Source: Caulobacteraceae bacterium (GTDB lineage: Bacteria > Pseudomonadota > Alphaproteobacteria > Caulobacterales > Caulobacteraceae). Taken from it: a DNA stretch of 64,000 nucleotides. The notes beneath the pieces were generated by a model. It searched no databases. It was not told the origin of the DNA and saw only the letters and a program-made list of their open reading frames with translations. Numbering within the stretch: position 1 is the stretch's first letter; each line of letters opens with the position of its first letter. Below are positions 21,545 through 31,513 of this stretch, in pieces. The position numbers and the translations under genes were made by a program. Location: NCBI GenBank assembly GCA_025352085.1, contig JANXUA010000122.1, positions 1 to 64,000 of the forward strand, in the 5' to 3' direction.

Positions 21545-21649
21545 TGATATGCCCCCGGGGCCGCGTTGGTGCGTCCAAGTTCGCTTCTAGCCGCGTGGAG
21601 TGACCGGGGGCAACGCCGTTTTGTGTGAAAAGAGGTTGGGGCCGGCATT

Positions 21650-22762
21650 GTGACGACGTTTGAACTGATCGTGGGCGCGCGGGATTTCTGGAACCGGGCC
21701 CGCGGCGACATGGCCGCCGCCCGCCGGCGCGTCCTGGTGCAGGCGATGAGTTTCGAAGGTGATTCGGCCGGCCTGGCCGTCGCCCATGCCCTGATCGAGT
21801 GTCAGGCGGGCGACCGACGCGTGCTGGTGGATGACTATACGCGCCTGAACGTCAACGACCGGTCGGTGCGATCGTGGACCGGGCGGCGCGACGGCGCGGT
21901 GCGCGAAGAGGTCGCCGAGACCGCGAACATGTTTCAACGCCTCGTCACGGCCGGGGTTCCGGTGCGCGTCACCAACACGGTCGGTTGGCTGGGGGCAGGC
22001 TTTCCGGCGCGCAATCACAAGAAGCTCCTTGTCATCGACGACGTCGCCTATCTGGGCGGCATCAATTTCTGCGAGCATAACTTCGCCTGGCATGACTTCA
22101 TGCTGCGTCTCGAGGGGGTGCAAGCGGCCGATTTCCTGGCGAAGGATTTCGACGCCACGTTCGAGAGCCACGTTCGGCCGGCCCGCCTGGACTTGGGCGT
22201 CGTCACCCTTCTCAGCCTCGACGGCCGGACCAATCGAGCGGCGTTCGCGCCCCTTTACCACGCCCTGGCCGAGGCGAAGCGCGAGATCACCGTCCTCAGC
22301 CCCTATCTGACCTTCCCGTTCACCGACCATTTGGCGGCGGCGCGGCGGCGCGGCGTCGCGGTGCGCCTGATCACGCCGTGGGCGAGCAACAAGACCCTGG
22401 TCCGCAACGCCCTGCTGCGCGCCGCCGAACGCGGGGGGTTCGAAACCCGTCTCCTGCCGAACATGAGCCACCTCAAAGCCCTGCTGATCGACGATGAGAC
22501 CCTGGTCGTCGGCTCGTCCAACTTCGATTTCGTCAGCCTGGCCGCGGAGGAGGAATTGATCGCGGTCATCTCCGCCCCGTCCCTGATCGCCGATTTCAAG
22601 CGCCGAATCGTCGATCCGGCCCTGGCCGAGGCTCTCCCTGCGGGCGCGCGCCGCGTCTCGACCCTCGCCGGCGCCGGGGCTGAACTGGTCCTCAAGATCG
22701 CCGACCAGGTCGCGCGCGCGCATCGAGGATGGCCAAGATCGGCCCGCGACTGGCGTGATTAG
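21650..22762 (+). CDS. Phospholipase D-like / cardiolipin synthase-like protein
   Basis: Two HKD motifs: NHKKLLVIDDVAYLGGINF and HLKALLIDDETLVVGSSNFDF. GTG start. Confidence 0.88.
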   Translation: MTTFELIVGARDFWNRARGDMAAARRRVLVQAMSFEGDSAGLAVAHALIECQAGDRRVLVDDYTRLNVNDRSVRSWTGRRDGAVREEVAETANMFQRLVTAGVPVRVTNTVGWLGAGFPARNHKKLLVIDDVAYLGGINFCEHNFAWHDFMLRLEGVQAADFLAKDFDATFESHVRPARLDLGVVTLLSLDGRTNRAAFAPLYHALAEAKREITVLSPYLTFPFTDHLAAARRRGVAVRLITPWASNKTLVRNALLRAAERGGFETRLLPNMSHLKALLIDDETLVVGSSNFDFVSLAAEEELIAVISAPSLIADFKRRIVDPALAEALPAGARRVSTLAGAGAELVLKIADQVARAHRGWPRSARDWRD

Positions 22763-23646
22763 CGCCCGTTGGTCAGAAACGCCCGGATGGCCGCGTTGAC
22801 CACGCCGTGGGCTTCCTGCGGCGTGCCGTGACTGGCGCCGGGGATGATCATTTCGCGCGCCCCGGAAATGGCGCGGGCGAGCGCGTCGGTGTGATCGCGG
22901 CGGATCACGTCATGTTCCCCGGCGATCACCAGAACCGGGCTGCGAATTCGGCGAAGATCGGCCGGCGAATAGTGAGGTTCGGTCGCCCACATCGTATCGA
23001 CCTTGGCGGAAAACACCGCTTCGGGCGACGCAATCGCCGAAGGCCGATGGTCGACGTCGGCTTGACCGGTGGCCGGCGGGCCGCCCGGCGCGGGGGGCGG
23101 GACGGGGTCGGCAAGGCCGGCGACATCAAAATTGGCGCCCATGGTGACCACGCGGCCAATGCGGCCCGGATAACGCATGGCCAGGTCAAGGGCGATGATA
23201 CCGCCATCGCTCCAACCCACGACATCGGCCTTGGCGATGTGCAGTTGGTCCATCACGCCGATCATGTCGTCGGCCATGTCGGCGTAGTGGAGCGGCCCCG
23301 GTCCATCCGTGGACCGGCCGTGCCCACGACTGTCGGGCGCGATCACCAGATGATCGGCCGCCAGCGCGGCGATCTGATAGCGCATGGACTCCAGCACGCC
23401 CTTGCCGCCATGCAGAACCAGGACCGGCTGCCCCTTGCCAAAGGTCTCATAGTAGATGCTCACGCCGTCGACATTCGCACGGCGGCCGCCATGTCCTTGG
23501 CCCGACAGGGTTTTCCAAACGTAGAAGCTTGGCGCGCCCTCGTTCGCCCGGTCAAAGCCGCTCCAGGCGACCATTAGTGCGATGATCGCCGCGCCGCCCG
23601 CGGCGATCCACATCCACCTCATCTTCGCCAACGCCCCCCGCCGCAA
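22759..23646 (-). CDS. Alpha/beta hydrolase
   Basis: PVLVLHGGKGVLESMRYQIAALAADHLVIAPDSRGHGRST; VVGWSDGGIIALDLA nucleophile elbow; N-terminal membrane anchor. Confidence 0.9.
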   Translation of the reverse strand: MRRGALAKMRWMWIAAGGAAIIALMVAWSGFDRANEGAPSFYVWKTLSGQGHGGRRANVDGVSIYYETFGKGQPVLVLHGGKGVLESMRYQIAALAADHLVIAPDSRGHGRSTDGPGPLHYADMADDMIGVMDQLHIAKADVVGWSDGGIIALDLAMRYPGRIGRVVTMGANFDVAGLADPVPPPAPGGPPATGQADVDHRPSAIASPEAVFSAKVDTMWATEPHYSPADLRRIRSPVLVIAGEHDVIRRDHTDALARAISGAREMIIPGASHGTPQEAHGVVNAAIRAFLTNGR

Positions 23647-23661
23647 ACCTTTTGTTGGCGT

Positions 23662-24204
23662 TCACCGACCCGCCGGCTCGCCGGTCGCCAGATTGGCGTC
23701 GCTCAGGGTCTCGCGCCGCGCCCGGTCGTCGGCGCGCCGCAGGGGGTGGCCCCAAAATCGCCAAATCGACCAGAACGCCCCGACCGCGCAGCTGATGTTA
23801 ATGATCACCTCCATCCGCAGGCCGCCGTCCTTAAACAGAAAGACCGGCGAATAGAGGCCGTGGGTGAGGTTAAAGGAGATGTCGATCAGGGCCAGGAAAC
23901 CCAGCGCGCCGCTGCCGACCAGGCCGAACAGCACCGCCTTGGCGTCGCGCCCGATCAGATAGAAGGCCGCCAGAGCGGACGTGACGGCGACGAACAGATC
24001 CGCCAGCGGGAAGGCCGACTGAAAACCCAGATAGACGGTGGTGAACTGGATCAGATCCGGATTAGTCAGATTATGCACAAAGTTGGGCATGGTCAGATCG
24101 CTGTGGAAGAACGCGACCCAATAGGCGCACACCAAGCCCGCTACGCCGATCGAGAGGACCCCGGCGTGGATTTTATCCGCCAATGTGAGTTTTGCCGGGG
24201 CCAT
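23662..24204 (-). CDS. Integral membrane protein, unknown function
   Basis: MAPAKLTLADKIHAGVLSIGVAGLVCAYWVAFFHSDLT with several hydrophobic segments; ATGA overlap with the upstream membrane-protein gene. Confidence 0.7.
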   Translation of the reverse strand: MAPAKLTLADKIHAGVLSIGVAGLVCAYWVAFFHSDLTMPNFVHNLTNPDLIQFTTVYLGFQSAFPLADLFVAVTSALAAFYLIGRDAKAVLFGLVGSGALGFLALIDISFNLTHGLYSPVFLFKDGGLRMEVIINISCAVGAFWSIWRFWGHPLRRADDRARRETLSDANLATGEPAGR

Positions 24205-24644
24205 CAGGCCGCCCATCCGCTGGATATGACCAGCCGGGAAATGGCGACGGTGAAGACCGGGACAAAGCCCCAGGCCACGCCGACGAAGGCGGCTTTGTCG
24301 ATCGACCGCTCTATGCCCAGCAACGGCCGGTCCGGCCAGATCGAGCCGCGCCACCAGTATTCGTTCAAACCTTCGACGAGGATGCCCACCACGGCGCCGA
24401 CCATGAACAGGACCGGCGCGATGCTGAGGAACATCTGGCGTCCGCCAATCACCCAGCCGACCCCCAATCCCTCCACGATCCCGAAGGTCACCAGGATATT
24501 GAGCAGCAGGAACGTCCGCGACCGGTAGGTCCACAGTCCGAATATCATTGCCGCGCCCTCGGCGCAGGCGCCGATGGCCAGGGCGGTCAGGAAGCACAAC
24601 AGGGGCAGGTTTGTCAGCAAGCCGCACCAAATGTGAGATGACAT
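24204..24644 (-). CDS. Integral membrane protein, unknown function
   Basis: MSSHIWCGLLTNLPLLCFLTALAIGACAEGAAMIFGLW with multiple hydrophobic segments; coupled to 23662-24204. Confidence 0.7.
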   Translation of the reverse strand: MSSHIWCGLLTNLPLLCFLTALAIGACAEGAAMIFGLWTYRSRTFLLLNILVTFGIVEGLGVGWVIGGRQMFLSIAPVLFMVGAVVGILVEGLNEYWWRGSIWPDRPLLGIERSIDKAAFVGVAWGFVPVFTVAISRLVISSGWAA

Positions 24645-24871
24645 GGCCCAACGCGCGGCGGTCGATTGTCCGCCGGTTCGGGCCCCAAGGACGTTTCACA
24701 GAGCGTTACTCCCCCCAATTAACGCCCGCAAGGATCAATGTTTCCCAGGCTTCGTGAAGAAATCGTAACGCTCGACGCGCCGGACTTGGGTATTTCGTGG
24801 CGGTTCAATCATGCGTTGACCCGCACTTTCAACATTGACGCCGCCAAAGGCCATCCGCCACATCATTGGTC

Positions 24872-25933
24872 ATGACCGACCCCACCGGACTGGTTCGCGG
24901 CATCGAAATTCAGGCCGCCGGCTGCACGGCGCTGGGATCGCCGTTTTCAGGCGTCTTGCTGACCGCCATGGCAGGGGACGTGACGGCGCGAGGGCCGTCG
25001 TCGCGGCTGTTCGAGCCTTGGCTGGGCGCATCGACCCGCGCCGTGCTGGAGGCCGCGGCGCCGTTGCGTCTGCTGGGCGCCCTGCACGACCTGGTCCTGA
25101 GCGGCGCGGCCCCGGCGCTGGCGGCGACCTACCCCAGGTCCGGCGCGCCGGGCGATGCGGATGCGGCCTGGCCTCAGGTGCTTGCGGCGATGGATACCGA
25201 ACGGCCACGCCTCGAGGCCTTCATGACCCACGAGCCACAGACCAACGAAGTGGGCCGCGCGGGCGTCCTGCTGGCCGGCTTTCTGACCCTCGCGCAAGAG
25301 ACCGGCCTGCCCCTGCGCTGCTTCGAACTGGGGGCGAGCGCGGGGCTCAACCAGCAATGGGATCACTTCCGCTATGAGCTGGCGGGCGCCGGGGCGTGGG
25401 GCGATCCGGCGGCGCCGGTGGTGATCGACGTCGACTGGCGCGGCGCGGCGCCGCCGGTCGGCGCCAAGGTGTCGGTGCTCAGCCGCGCAGCGTGCGACCG
25501 CAAGCCGGTGGATCTGACCGTCGCGGCGGCCCGCCGGCGCCTGCGCGCCTATGTCTGGGCCGACCAGCCCGACCGCCTGGCCCGGCTGGACGGCGCCATC
25601 GACGCCGCCCTGGCGGCCGGGACGAAGGTGGAGGCCGAGGACGCGGTCGCCTGGACCCGCCGCCGGCCCGCGCCGGCCGTCGGCGCGGCGACGGTGCTCT
25701 ATCATTCGGTCGTCTGGCAATACATGCCGGCGGACAGCCAGGCTGCCCTGACCGAGGCGATTGACGCCCACGGCGCGGCGGCGCGCCCGTCCGCACCATT
25801 CGCCTGGCTGCGGATGGAACCCGACCAAACCAATCTGGCCGCGATGGAGCTGCGGTTGACCCTGTGGCCGGGCGGCGACGAGCGGCGGCTGGCGTTTGTC
25901 CACCCGCATGGCGCCTGGGTGGAGTGGCTCTAA
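24872..25933 (+). CDS. DUF2332 family protein
   Basis: LRCFELGASAGLNQQWDHFRYEL; VLYHSVVWQYMPADSQAALTEAI; PFAWLRMEPD. Confidence 0.8.
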   Translation: MTDPTGLVRGIEIQAAGCTALGSPFSGVLLTAMAGDVTARGPSSRLFEPWLGASTRAVLEAAAPLRLLGALHDLVLSGAAPALAATYPRSGAPGDADAAWPQVLAAMDTERPRLEAFMTHEPQTNEVGRAGVLLAGFLTLAQETGLPLRCFELGASAGLNQQWDHFRYELAGAGAWGDPAAPVVIDVDWRGAAPPVGAKVSVLSRAACDRKPVDLTVAAARRRLRAYVWADQPDRLARLDGAIDAALAAGTKVEAEDAVAWTRRRPAPAVGAATVLYHSVVWQYMPADSQAALTEAIDAHGAAARPSAPFAWLRMEPDQTNLAAMELRLTLWPGGDERRLAFVHPHGAWVEWL

Positions 25934-26011
25934 ATTGGCCGACCCTGTCGACGCTTCGCGTCCGGCGCGGGAGCGTAGCCAAGGCCGCCGAACCGCGTTA
26001 CCAATTTGACC

Positions 26012-27067
26012 ATGACCACCGAAGCCGTCCCCCGCCCCATCAACCGCCTCGGCGTGTTGACGGCCAGCGTCGCCGTGATCGCCGTGATCCTGACCGCCTT
26101 CGCGGTGTGGGCGTTGCGGCACGTGCTGACGCCGTTCATCCTGGCGATCTTTCTATTGTTGCTGATCGGCGGTCTGGAGGCGGCGTTGAAGCGCCGAACG
26201 CCTTTGCCGGCGCGCGCCGCCCTGCCGGTCGCGATCATCGCGGTGGTGGCGTTCTTCGGGCTGGCGCTGTGGATCATTGTCGACAATGTCGCGGCGATCG
26301 TCGGCGAAGCGAGCCTGTACGCCACGCGGGTGGACGTCTTGTTGCAAATGGGCGCGGAGAAATTGGGGGTCGAGACCGCGCCGACGTTCGCCGGGCTGAT
26401 CCACCAGGCCAATCCCGCCAAATATGTCGGCCTCGTCGCCGGAACGGCCGGGCAGCTGGTCGAAGGCGCCGTCTTTGTCCTGATCTATCTGGGTTTCATG
26501 CTCGCCTCCCGCAAAGGCTTTCATGACAAGGTCGACGTACTCTTCGGCGACGGCAATTCAGAAGCCCTGTCGATCATCGGCCGGGTCCAGAACGGGGTCG
26601 AGAGCTATGTCGGCGTTCAGACCCTTGTCGGCCTGATGCTGGCCTCGGCCTCGGCCCTGGTGATGGCCTTCGCGCACTTGCCGCATGTGCTGTTCTGGGC
26701 GTTCGTGATTTTTCTGGCCAATTATATTCCCGCCATCGGCGCGGCGATCGGGGTGATGCTGCCGCCCCTGTTCGGCCTGCTGGAACTCGACGCGGCGTGG
26801 GTGTCGATCGCCATGCTGGCCGGCCTGGAGGCGGTGCATTTCTCCGTCAGTCAGGTCGTGGCGCCGCGCATGCAGGGTCACAGCCTGAACATCGATCCGA
26901 TCGTGGTGCTGCTGTCGTTGGCGTTCTGGGCGATCATCTTCGGCGTGGCCGGCGCCTTTCTGTCGACGCCGCTGACGGTGGTGGTCATGGCCATCTGCGC
27001 CCAGTTTCCCGGCAGTCGCGGCATAGCGGTCCTGCTGTCGGCGGACGGCAAACCCTACGCGCGATAA
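26012..27067 (+). CDS. AI-2E family transporter (PerM-like)
   Basis: Multiple TM segments; VQTLVGLMLASASALVMAFAHLPHVLFWAFVIFLANYIPAIGAAIGVMLP. Confidence 0.87.
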   Translation: MTTEAVPRPINRLGVLTASVAVIAVILTAFAVWALRHVLTPFILAIFLLLLIGGLEAALKRRTPLPARAALPVAIIAVVAFFGLALWIIVDNVAAIVGEASLYATRVDVLLQMGAEKLGVETAPTFAGLIHQANPAKYVGLVAGTAGQLVEGAVFVLIYLGFMLASRKGFHDKVDVLFGDGNSEALSIIGRVQNGVESYVGVQTLVGLMLASASALVMAFAHLPHVLFWAFVIFLANYIPAIGAAIGVMLPPLFGLLELDAAWVSIAMLAGLEAVHFSVSQVVAPRMQGHSLNIDPIVVLLSLAFWAIIFGVAGAFLSTPLTVVVMAICAQFPGSRGIAVLLSADGKPYAR

Positions 27068-27140
27068 GCGGCGGCTTTGCGCGCGCGTTTCGCCCCTGTT
27101 AGGTAGGCGCGCGCTTCATTTTTGCGGACACGAGTGATCC

Positions 27141-27953
27141 ATGGACGAAGACTTTCAAATGCCCGTCGGCCAGCTGATGGCCGGCAAGCGCGGCCTGGTG
27201 ATGGGCGTCGCCAATCGCAACTCCATCGCCTGGGGCATCAGCGCTCAGTTGGCCGCTCAGGGCGCGCAGATCGGTCTGGCCTATATCGAGGCCAACGAAA
27301 AACGGGTTCGGCCGCTGGGCGAAAGCATCGGCGCCGGTCTCTACACGACCTTTGACGCCGGCAGCGACGAGTCGATGGCCGCGGCCTTCAAGGTGGTCGA
27401 GGATACCTGGGGGACGATCGATTTTCTGGTCCACGCCATCGCCTTCGCCGACCGCGACCATATGAAGGGCTCGTTTGTCGAGAACACCACGCGCGCCGGT
27501 TTCGCCCGGGCCTTGGACGTGTCCGCCTACAGCTTCGTCGACGCCGCCCGCCACGGCGCACGGCTGATGCCGAACGGCGGCTCGATGATCACCCTGACCT
27601 ACCTCGGTTCCGAGCGCGCCATCCCCAACTACAACGTTATGGGCGTGGCCAAGGCGGCACTGGAGGCGGCCACCCGCTACATCGCCCGCGATCTGGGTCC
27701 GCAAGGCATCCGCGTCAACGCCATTTCTGCCGGCGCCATGCGCACCCTGTCGCTGGCCGGCATCTCCGGCGGGCGTGGCATGCTGGCCCAGGGCCGCGCG
27801 CTCAGCGCGTTGAAGGAAGACACGTCGATGGAAGGCGTCGCCGGCGCGGCGCTGTGGCTGCTCTCCGATCTGGGCCGTTCGACCACCGGCGAAATCGTCC
27901 ACGTCGACGCTGGCTTCCACATGATGGGCCTTGCCAGCGAAGAGGACGCTTAA
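27141..27953 (+). CDS. fabI: Enoyl-ACP reductase FabI
   Basis: MAGKRGLVMGVANRNSIAWGISAQLAAQGAQIG; LTYLGSERAIPNYNVMGVAKAALEA. Confidence 0.95.
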   Translation: MDEDFQMPVGQLMAGKRGLVMGVANRNSIAWGISAQLAAQGAQIGLAYIEANEKRVRPLGESIGAGLYTTFDAGSDESMAAAFKVVEDTWGTIDFLVHAIAFADRDHMKGSFVENTTRAGFARALDVSAYSFVDAARHGARLMPNGGSMITLTYLGSERAIPNYNVMGVAKAALEAATRYIARDLGPQGIRVNAISAGAMRTLSLAGISGGRGMLAQGRALSALKEDTSMEGVAGAALWLLSDLGRSTTGEIVHVDAGFHMMGLASEEDA

Positions 27954-27960
27954 CTCCGCG

Positions 27961-29214
27961 ATGGCCGGCACCCCCGACGCGGATGTGATCATCGCCGGCG
28001 CGGGCATCGCGGGAGCAACCTTGGCGTTGGCCCTCAATGGCGCCGGCCTCAAGATCATCCTCATCGACCCGCAGCCGTTCAGCGTCCAGCTGGAACACAC
28101 GTTTGACGGTCGGGCGAGCGCCATATCGTTCTCCGCTTTTCGCCAATGGCGGGCGCTCGGCGTGGCGCCGCTGCTGGAGCCGCACGCCCAGCGCATCGAG
28201 CAGATCCTCGTCACCGACGGCCGGGCGCCGGGCGCGTCGTCGGGCTCGCCCAGCGCCGTCTGGCTGCGCTTCGACGCCGCAGAGATCGCCGATCGCTGCG
28301 ACGGCGAACCGCTCGGCTATATGCTGGAAAACCGCCAGATCCGCGCCGGCCTGTCGCGGGCGCTTGAAGACGCCGGCATAGAAGTGCTGACGCCGGCGCA
28401 GGTCGACACCGTGGATGCGTCCGGCGGTTGCGCGATCGTCCGGCTCGCGGACGGGAGTGTCCTGCGCGCCGCCCTCGTTGTCGGCGCCGACGGTCGCGGC
28501 TCGCGCGTGCGCCGCGAAGCCGCCATCGGCGTGACCGGCTGGGATTATCCGCAGTCCGGCGTGGTCGCCACGGTTAGCCTTGAGCGCGACCACCATGGCG
28601 TCGCCTATGAACACTTCCTGCCGTCCGGGCCGTTCGCCATTTTGCCGCTCACCGACAAACGCGCCAGCCTAGTGTGGACAGAGAGCCCCGCGCGCGGCGC
28701 GGCGCTGAAGTCCGCCCGCCTGGAAGTGTTCGAGGCGCATCTGCGCCGGCGCTTTGGCGATTTCCTGGGCGATATCGGCGTCGTCGGACCGCGGTTCGTC
28801 TATCCCCTGTCGCTGCAGTTGGCCGACCGGCTGACCGCGCCGCGCACCGCCCTGATCGGCGACGCCGCCCACGCCATCCATCCCATCGCCGGCCAGGGCC
28901 TGAACATGGGCCTCAAAGACGCCGCCGCCCTGGCGCAGGTGTTGATCGAGGCGCTGCGGCTGGGCGAGGATATCGGCGCGGAAACGGTTTTGGAGCGCTA
29001 CGCGCGCTGGCGCGGCGTCGACAACATCGGCGTGGCGCTCGCCACCGACGTGTTCACCCGCCTGTTCTCCACCAACAACCCCCTCGTCCGCGCCGCGCGT
29101 GACATCGGCGTCGCCGCCGTCAACCGCATCGCCCCCGCCCGCCGCTTCTTCATGACCGAAGCAGGCGGCGCGGTGGGGGATCTGCCGAGGTTGTTGCGGG
29201 GCGAGGCGCTTTAG
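27961..29214 (+). CDS. UbiH/UbiF/COQ6-family FAD-dependent hydroxylase
   Basis: DADVIIAGAGIAGATLALALNGAG; RTALIGDAAHAIHPIAGQGLNMGLKDAAAL. Confidence 0.9.
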   Translation: MAGTPDADVIIAGAGIAGATLALALNGAGLKIILIDPQPFSVQLEHTFDGRASAISFSAFRQWRALGVAPLLEPHAQRIEQILVTDGRAPGASSGSPSAVWLRFDAAEIADRCDGEPLGYMLENRQIRAGLSRALEDAGIEVLTPAQVDTVDASGGCAIVRLADGSVLRAALVVGADGRGSRVRREAAIGVTGWDYPQSGVVATVSLERDHHGVAYEHFLPSGPFAILPLTDKRASLVWTESPARGAALKSARLEVFEAHLRRRFGDFLGDIGVVGPRFVYPLSLQLADRLTAPRTALIGDAAHAIHPIAGQGLNMGLKDAAALAQVLIEALRLGEDIGAETVLERYARWRGVDNIGVALATDVFTRLFSTNNPLVRAARDIGVAAVNRIAPARRFFMTEAGGAVGDLPRLLRGEAL

Positions 29215-29215
29215 G

Positions 29216-29563
29216 GTGCGCGATCTCATCCGCCGCCATGAACACGGCGGCCCGACTACCGCCTTGAATGAGCGTCCGGGGATATACACTCCTATCCATA
29301 TATTCCGGACCATATTCAAAATTGATGGAAAATTAGAGATGGAAATAATATCAGTAGACAAAGGTAATTCTACAGTAAAAATTGGCTTCAAGTTGAAAGA
29401 AATAAATTATCTATTTTCGTGCGTCAACGAAACGTGCAACGGCGTACATATCGGAGATTGGGAGTTTGAAACAAGAATTGGATATCCACGCGCCGGCGGC
29501 GAGCCCCTCATGGACGGACTTGCCGAAGCCCGCCAGGGTCTGACTGCGGAGCCGCAGAAATAA
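29216..29563 (+). CDS. Low-GC hypothetical ORF
   Basis: Open frame through an A/T-rich patch at about 29300-29470; no recognised family. May start at ATG 29339. Confidence 0.3.
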   Translation: MRDLIRRHEHGGPTTALNERPGIYTPIHIFRTIFKIDGKLEMEIISVDKGNSTVKIGFKLKEINYLFSCVNETCNGVHIGDWEFETRIGYPRAGGEPLMDGLAEARQGLTAEPQK

Positions 29564-29608
29564 AATAAGTGGAGTTCGGGACCGGAGTAACTCAAACGCG
29601 AACGCCCC

Positions 29609-29806
29609 CTACTCCCCCTCCTCCAACGCCCTCGCCTCTTCCGGCAGCATGATCGGCACGCCGTCGCGGATCGGATAGGCGAGGCGGGCGGATTTGCTGA
29701 TCAGTTCGGCCGCTTCGCGGTCATAGACCAAGGTCCCGTGGGTGACGGGACAGACGAGAATTTCCAGCAGGCGCGGATCCAAGGCGAGGGGGGCGGTGTC
29801 GGTCAT
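29609..29806 (-). CDS. Trm112 family protein
   Basis: [51 protein letters not shown]. Confidence 0.93.
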   Translation of the reverse strand: MTDTAPLALDPRLLEILVCPVTHGTLVYDREAAELISKSARLAYPIRDGVPIMLPEEARALEEGE

Positions 29807-29815
29807 TGGGGCGGC

Positions 29816-30490
29816 CTACTGCATGAACGGCTTGGCGTCATCATCATCGTCGTCGTCGAAGTCGGCGGCGGCGATCTCCATCAGGGCGGCCAGGGCGACG
29901 CGGCGTTCCTCCAGATCGGGCGCCTCAAGCAGGGCCTGTTTCTCCACCGGCGCGAACGGCAGCGCCATGCACAGGCTGTTGATCAGGGCCGGCGCCGGCG
30001 CGGCGGTGACCACGTCCCACTCCACGCCAAGGCCCCGGCGATCGAGGTAGCGGCGCAGGAGGGTGAGGAACGGCCCGCGTTCAAACTCCACCCCGTCGTC
30101 ATCCGCCGCCAGATCAGCGTCGTAGCGGCCGAAATAGGCGCGCACCTGGCGATAGGGCTTGGCCTCGTCCACTTCCTCGCCGACCTGAAAGCGGCACAGG
30201 CCGGTCAGGGTGATCAGGTATTTGCCGTCGCCGGTCTCTGAATAGCTGGTGACCCGGCCGGCGCAGCCGACCTGGGCCAGGGTCGGCGCGCGGCGATCCC
30301 CATGGCCGCGGGTTTGCACCATGCCGATCAGCCGGTCGCCGGCCATGACGTCGTCGACCATGTTCAGATAACGCGGCTCGAAGATCTGCAACGGCAGGAC
30401 GCCGTGCGGCAGCAGCAGGGCGCCGTCCAGGGGAAACACCGGGATCACCATCGGCAGATCGGCCGTCTTGCGGTAAGGGCCGCCGGGCAT
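29816..30490 (-). CDS. LON peptidase substrate-binding-domain protein
   Basis: IPVFPLDGALLLPHGVLPLQIFEPRYLNMVDDVMAGDRLIGMVQ. Confidence 0.92.
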   Translation of the reverse strand: MPGGPYRKTADLPMVIPVFPLDGALLLPHGVLPLQIFEPRYLNMVDDVMAGDRLIGMVQTRGHGDRRAPTLAQVGCAGRVTSYSETGDGKYLITLTGLCRFQVGEEVDEAKPYRQVRAYFGRYDADLAADDDGVEFERGPFLTLLRRYLDRRGLGVEWDVVTAAPAPALINSLCMALPFAPVEKQALLEAPDLEERRVALAALMEIAAADFDDDDDDDAKPFMQ

Positions 30491-30511
30491 GCGGGCGTCT
30501 CCTTCGGCTTC

Positions 30512-31411
30512 TTAGGAAAACAAGATCGACGACAGGCGGCGGCGGCCTTGTTTGGCGACCTCGGACATTGGGCCGGCCGCCTCGAACACGGTCAAGAGTT
30601 GCGCGCGCGCCGCGCCGTCGTTCCAGTCGCGATCGCGTTCGATCAGGTCCAGCAGATGATCGGCCGCCGCGTCGAACTTGCCCTTGGCGGCGAGGGCCTT
30701 GGCGAGTTCAAGACGAGCCTCATGGTCGTCGGGATCGGCTTTCAAGCGGGCCTCCGCTTTGGCGGTGTCCGAGGGCGCGGCGGCGGCGAGGGTCAGGGCG
30801 GCGCGGACGCTTTCCAGATCGGCGTTCTTGGCTCCCGGCGGGGCCATGGCGGCGACCTCGGCGGCGCGCTCAAGATCGTCGCCAACCAGATAACAGCGCG
30901 CCAGGCCGCCGATGGCGGTCAGATTGTCGGGATCCAGTTGCAGCGCCTGGGCGAAACCTTGCGCGGCCCCGCCGACGTCGCCGAGGTCCAGCGATTCCTT
31001 GGCCATGCCGAGGAACTCATCCACCTCCGAGGCAGGCGCCGAGGCCGACAGCTTGTCCACGAAGGTCTTGACCTGGCTTTCGGGCAGAGCGCCCTGGAAA
31101 GCGTCGACCGGCTTACCGTCCACAAAGGCGTAAACCGTCGGGATGGACTGGACGCGCAGCTGGCCGGCGAAGCTGGGGTTCTTGTCGATGTCGATCTTGA
31201 CCAGCTTCACCTTGCCCTTGGCGGCGGCGACGGCCTTTTCCAGGGCCGGCGTGAGCTGCCGGCACGGCCCGCACCAGGTCGCCCAGAAATCGACGATGAC
31301 CGGTTGGGTTTTCGACGCCTCGATGACATCGGCGACGAAGGTGGCGTCCGAGCCCTCCATGATCAGGTCGGCGGGCGCGGCGGCGGGACTGGTTTCACCG
31401 ATCAGGGACAT
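30512..31411 (-). CDS. Thioredoxin-TPR co-chaperone, CnoX/YbbN-like
   Basis: Thioredoxin fold VIVDFWATWCGPCRQLTPALEKAV plus C-terminal TPR-like region. Confidence 0.9.
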   Translation of the reverse strand: MSLIGETSPAAAPADLIMEGSDATFVADVIEASKTQPVIVDFWATWCGPCRQLTPALEKAVAAAKGKVKLVKIDIDKNPSFAGQLRVQSIPTVYAFVDGKPVDAFQGALPESQVKTFVDKLSASAPASEVDEFLGMAKESLDLGDVGGAAQGFAQALQLDPDNLTAIGGLARCYLVGDDLERAAEVAAMAPPGAKNADLESVRAALTLAAAAPSDTAKAEARLKADPDDHEARLELAKALAAKGKFDAAADHLLDLIERDRDWNDGAARAQLLTVFEAAGPMSEVAKQGRRRLSSILFS

Positions 31412-31513
31412 GAATGGACGGCTCGACTGCGCAAGAGGACGTAACGCCCCCTACATGGTCGACCGCATGGCCCGTGGCAACGCCGGAGGAGCCGCGCGGT
31501 GGGATTTTTGATT

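Noticed and set aside
22430-22450. GGGGGGTTCGAAACCC resembling a tRNA T-arm
   Set aside because: Lies within the coding sequence of the PLD-like gene and no acceptor or anticodon arm could be built around it.
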